The translations under genes were made by a program, and so were the position numbers. The notes below the pieces were generated by a model. It worked only from the letters and a program-made list of their open reading frames with translations. It was not told the DNA's origin and did not search any database. Shown piece by piece: positions 60,436 through 64,000 of a stretch of 64,000 nucleotides of DNA. The stretch spans positions 106,164,464 through 106,228,463 of the forward strand of contig OX638131.1 in NCBI GenBank assembly GCA_951804985.1. The letters run 5' to 3'. Each line of letters begins with the position of its first letter. Within the stretch, counting starts at the first letter, position 1. The stretch comes from Dryomyza anilis. Lineage: Eukaryota > Arthropoda > Insecta > Diptera > Dryomyzidae.

Positions 60436-61376
60436 ATATATAACACTAAGAGTGAATAGTAGCTTAAGGTTAATGCGTTGGAGTTCGAGTCGAAAGGTCC
60501 CAGGTTCATACCTGGACTGGAGCTAACAACATCTTTTCATAGAAACATATATATCGCGCTACTTCTCGGCAGTAAATGGCAAACCTATGAGAGTAAAAGA
60601 TTGCCTATGAAAAGCTCTCACCCGCCGTTTGGATTCGGCATTAAACTGTAGGTCCCACCGCCTATGAGAGTAAAAGATTGGCTATGAAAAGCTCTTACCC
60701 GCCGTTCGGATTCGGCATTAAATTGTAGGTCCCGCCAATTTGAATACAAATACAACACGCATAGCTCAAAATTGTGAACCTAAGTTTTTATTGAACTGTA
60801 TAGCCAAACTTTTATTATTAAGAGTGAAAGGGTCTATTCAGCTTGGTACGCCGTTTGTAACACCCAGAAAGAAGCATCCAGTATGGAAAAGTTTATATAT
60901 ATTATTGATCAGCATGACCTCCTGAGTCGATTTAGCGATGTCCATCTGTATATGTTGAAATCACGATTACAGAAAAACTAGAAGAGCTGGAATAATGAAA
61001 CTCCTAATTTGTATTAATTATATATATACGCTGTTTGAGTAATAAAATAGGCATGAACGGTTCTTTGTGACCTGTGAAATTCGGTACACCTACCTGTTTG
61101 TACCCTTTTTCCTTTACTAGCCAAAAATATCAATCAAATGAAAGGAAATTCTTAAGCGATTACAACATTGTAGTTGTTTTCAGGATTCGTAAACCTTGGT
61201 GAGCTATTCACTACTTTTAATAATAAACGCACACATTATCATATATATGTAGAGTAATGATGATCGGCTTAGACCGACTATAACTTTCATAATTCTAACT
61301 AACTTCATCACTTCAACTATCAAAATGTCCCTACTTCGAAATTTCCTATGTGACCTAATCTTCCATACTGGTTTCT
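60436..61376 (-). mobile_element. mini-me-like element, subfamily B, copy 5, split by a SINE
   Basis: The left terminus (a decayed TATACCCTACAC, then TAAGAGTGAA) is interrupted by the SINE at 60457-60818. It resumes at 60819 with TAAGAGTGAAAGGGTCTATT, then the TATATATATT run, core complement CCTCCTGAGTCGATTTAGCG, GTCGGCTTAGACCGAC hairpin and end complement ATACTGGTTTC. Insertion order: mini-me first, SINE second. Confidence 0.85.
60457..60818 (+). mobile_element. tRNA-headed SINE, copy 4, with internal duplication
   Basis: A 10-bp target duplication TAAGAGTGAA lies at 60447-60456 and 60819-60828. The 5' end is trimmed (TAGTAGCTTAAGGTTAATGC) and the B box reads GGTTCATACCT. A block of about 77 bp (CGCCTATGAGAGTAAAAGAT through TGTAGGTCCC) is present twice in tandem, making this copy longer than the others. 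The tail is TTTTATTAT-like. Confidence 0.93.
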
Positions 61377-62170
61377 TTTCCACTTTATTTTCACTACTTT
61401 TCTTTCACCTACATCAACGCACCATTCACTTTACTATCTTCGTTTACTTTATTCCCTCCACCTAGTTTTTATCGTCATCAAATTTATTTTTCTCAATTAC
61501 TTTTATTTCATTTTTTATATAAACCACTGCTATTACCTATTTTAACTTCTTCACTTTATCTCCAATTTCACATCCTTCATCTACTTCATTTTACGTTTTG
61601 TATTTTTTTTAACATTGTTTCACCTTTTTATTATATTCACCTACTTCACTTATTTTGCCTACTTTATCTGTATCAAATTTATTTCCTTCACCTACTTCAC
61701 GTAATTTTTTTTTACTTTTTAACTTCGTCACTGCATTTATATTTTTACTTACTCTAGTTACTTCATTGCCTTCACCTACTTCACTTCCTTTACCTACTTC
61801 ACTTCCTTCACTAACTTCACCTACTTCATTTTGTTTTCACCTCTTTCATTTTCTGTTTCTACTTGACTACCTTCACTTACTCCACTACCTCCACCTACTC
61901 CACTTCCCTCACCTACTTCTCAACATCATCAATTTTATTTTCATCTGCTACTTCATCCACCATCATTCAGTCCAGTCCCCCTTCATTCGACTCATATACT
62001 ACATCTCTATCGTGCTCAGCTTCACCCCCATCACCACCACTTTTTGTTCCATAATTCCATCTTTTCCACCTTCACGACAACATTTTCTTTTTACACTCAC
62101 TTCTTTTTTATATCATTTCATCAGCATCTTTGCACAAAGCTGCACTAGTTTACGAGTTATTCGCGCGATA

Positions 62171-63018
62171 CACTTTTAGATATTTTGCACTTTTTGTAAC
62201 TCTTTAATTTGTTTATTTACTTTGTCTACACTTTATTTTATTTTTATAATTCGTATTTTATTTTTTGCTGTTTGCTATTTTAGGTGATTGACCCCAGCAG
62301 AGCAGATTCAGGCTGACTCGCACGTTTGATGAACAATCAGATTTTTGTGTTTATCACAAAAATATCTCACACTAATGACTGCATAGATACATTTATAAGA
62401 TATATATTTATAATCACACACAGGTATAGTTAGGTGTATTAAGTATCTATGGTTGAAGAATATACAAAAAAAAATATTTGGAAAATCGAGAACAAGTTTG
62501 CGCGTCGAAGAACGTGCCAAATAATCAATGCGACCGTATCGTTGAGCTAACTTTGTTGAACTGAATATAATATCTCCGACAATGTTCGCTGGCCATCCGC
62601 GAGATACTCTTCGCTGAACAGCTGACTGTATCTGTGTGTGTGTAATTGAGAGAGAGAAAGAATTTCATGTGTATTTGTGTTATGCAATACATGCGCTTTT
62701 TATACAGAGATTTATTTTGTTTCCTCTTTCCGTTTCATTTCGTTTAAATATATATTTTAAATGCTGGCAGTACCATGCGATAACACGATAACGATATCCG
62801 ATGGTTTGGCTTAATTTTGAAGGGCTTCGAACTTTTCTAAAGCATTAACATTTGAATTTAAAAAAACTATTAATAAGAACGAAATAGTTTAATTCATTTA
62901 TTTTTGTCAAGAAAACAACTATATAATCGGACATTTTATAAATTCACTAAATTCACTGTATTTCGAAATTCGAACAATTGCCATTGATATTATAGGAATT
63001 TAAAGTCGATATACAAAT
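62171..63018. other. Unique-looking DNA, no supported gene
   Basis: The interval 62480-62640 is less AT-rich (GCGCGTCGAAGAACGTGCC; CCGCGAGATACTCTTCGC) and followed by TGTGTGTGT and AGAGAGAGA runs. This could be promoter or 5' exon sequence but nothing decides it. The minus-strand frame 62308-62520 is unrecognised. Confidence 0.4.
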
Positions 63019-63873
63019 ACTAGCTGGACCCGTTCACAGCGTTGCCCGTGATAAGTTTTTGTAAATGCAAAATTATATCTTTTTAAATTACGGCTCTTTT
63101 GCCCTTTTTAGTGCCTACGTCTCCCGCTCACGTGCCACTCCCTTTGTCCAATCCCGTTCACTTTCTACGTGAAGATTACAACGTTTAATATGATCATTTG
63201 TTTCGATTTTTACAACTCTGCTCATAGTAGGTCAGGAGTTATATCAATTTTAATGTTTTGGTTACATGGGAGGTGCCACGCCCCGTGTTCCAATCTCGCC
63301 CACATTCTACGTGACGATTGGAGTTTTAAATACGAACATTTTGTTCGATTTTTATAACTCTACTCTTAGTATGTCAGGATTTATAGCAATTTCAATGTTT
63401 TTGTTATATAGGAGGTGCCACGCCCCGTGGTCAAATCCCGCCCACATTCTACGTGGCTATTGGAGTTTTAAATATGAACATTTGATTCGATTTTTATAAC
63501 TCTAAGTATGTCAGAAGTTATAGCAATATTAATGTTTTGGTTATATGGGAGGTGCCACGCCCCGTGGCCCAATCTCGCCCACATTTGGAAAAATAATAAA
63601 CATCCACAATATACATCATTGGGCTACATTTCATGACTGTGGCTATCTTAAGTACACAGATATTTGCATTTAAAAATTGCATTAAAAATTCATGCCATGC
63701 CCATTTTTGTACCTAAGGGGGCGAATTTCAAAAAATCCCGCCTTAGTGTGCGCCTACGTCGGGAGATGAACAAGCTGTCCAAATTTCATGTTCCTAGGTC
63801 TAAGGGTTTGGTCTGGGCGTTGATCGATCAGTCAGTCAGTCAATCACCACTTGTTCTTTTATATATATAGATT
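63019..63873 (+). mobile_element. Unclassified element of ~140-bp units
   Basis: Begins ACTAGCTGGACCCGTTCACA, a start seen in a widespread class of insect repeats whose classification I cannot settle from sequence alone. Four units follow, marked by GTGCCACGCCCCGTG-type blocks near 63131, 63273, 63415 and 63551, each followed by CCCACATTCTACGTG and GATTGGAGTTTTAAATA. It ends with GTTGATCGATCAGTCAGTCA and TTCTTTTATATATATAGAT. The overlapping frames 63169-63357, 63266-63499 and 63664-63870 are translations of the repeat. Confidence 0.7.
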
Positions 63874-64000
63874 GATTTTGATATTACCCCTTAAAATGGT
63901 GTAAACATAATTATTACTACATCCAAACCAAATAAATATTTGAAACGAAAGATAAATATTTTCAAAATAGAAAATGATTTGAAATGACCTGAATATAAAT

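Larger units (their letters stand above)
59450..62170. repeat. Pyrimidine-rich domain, strand-asymmetric
   Basis: Outside the embedded elements the plus strand is dominated by C and T (CTTCATTC, TTCCTTCATC and similar). From about 61620 to 61920 it becomes an irregular tandem of CACCTACTTCACTTCCTTCA-like units. Frames such as 61655-62179 (Leu/His/Phe/Ser-rich) are artefacts of this composition. It holds a piggyBac-like MITE, a SINE and a mini-me. Confidence 0.75.

Noticed and set aside
61655..62179. 174-codon Leu/His/Phe/Ser frame resembling a membrane protein
   Set aside because: Composition follows the pyrimidine-rich DNA; the repeat unit explains it and no domain is visible.

Overview
The window is AT-rich, gene-poor eukaryotic DNA packed with repeats. 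The repeat types suggest a dipteran, probably a cyclorrhaphan (calyptrate-like) fly: mini-me-type elements with a conserved core between (GACA)n and (TA)n, Tc1/mariner transposase relics of the DD37E and DD41D types, a jockey/CR1-like LINE fragment, and a tRNA-headed SINE. That assignment is inference; no host gene was recognised. Every convincing protein relic is a transposon pseudogene. The sequence fits a large intron, an intergenic region or pericentromeric-like DNA. Boundaries and motif positions were read by eye, without alignment software.

Layout. 1-4.2 kb: unique AT-rich DNA, a 19-bp satellite array (I) and two TIR elements. 4.5-7.3 kb: a 2.8-kb structure with outer inverted arms that contains a MITE, an AT-rich palindromic element, a (TA)n tract and a snap-back derivative of a DD41D mariner. 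8.8-10.3 kb: a mini-me copy and a second, inverted copy of the palindromic element. 11.7-14.6 kb: an internally deleted DD41D mariner with a TA duplication, a SINE with target-site duplications and a near-perfect palindromic MITE. 16.4-18.8 kb: an old satellite of about 170 bp carrying a conserved box, interrupted by a TIR element. 19.3-22.9 kb: two TIR elements and a mini-me. 24.8-25.6 kb: satellite array II. 26.3-27.4 kb: a degenerate array built on a GATACTTTTT/AAAAAGTATC palindrome. 28.0-30.3 kb: a TIR element with a nested mini-me. 30.3-32.0 kb: an old mini-me split by a DD37E transposon. 33.4-35.8 kb: a mini-me, a TIR element with interstitial 15-bp motifs and a tiny MITE. About 36.3 kb: a weak candidate exon. 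37.3-43.0 kb: satellite arrays III and IV in head-to-head inverted orientation around a 1.2-kb spacer, with an 875-bp tandem duplication inside array IV. 45-46.5 kb: a MITE with a SINE inserted (the empty site is visible at 3.3 kb) and a foldback element. 47.6-48.9 kb: three tandem units of about 437 bp. 49.9-51.0 kb: a SINE and a LINE tail to tail. 54-57.6 kb: mini-me copies next to a small foldback repeat. 57.9-58.6 kb: a TIR element with a 51-bp minisatellite. 59.5-62.2 kb: a pyrimidine-rich domain holding a piggyBac-like MITE and a mini-me with a SINE inserted. 63.0-63.9 kb: an unclassified element built from units of about 140 bp.

No host pathway can be assembled. The main content is a set of apparently unnamed non-autonomous element families, nested insertions that give relative ages, and a 19-bp satellite whose monomer is itself an inverted repeat.
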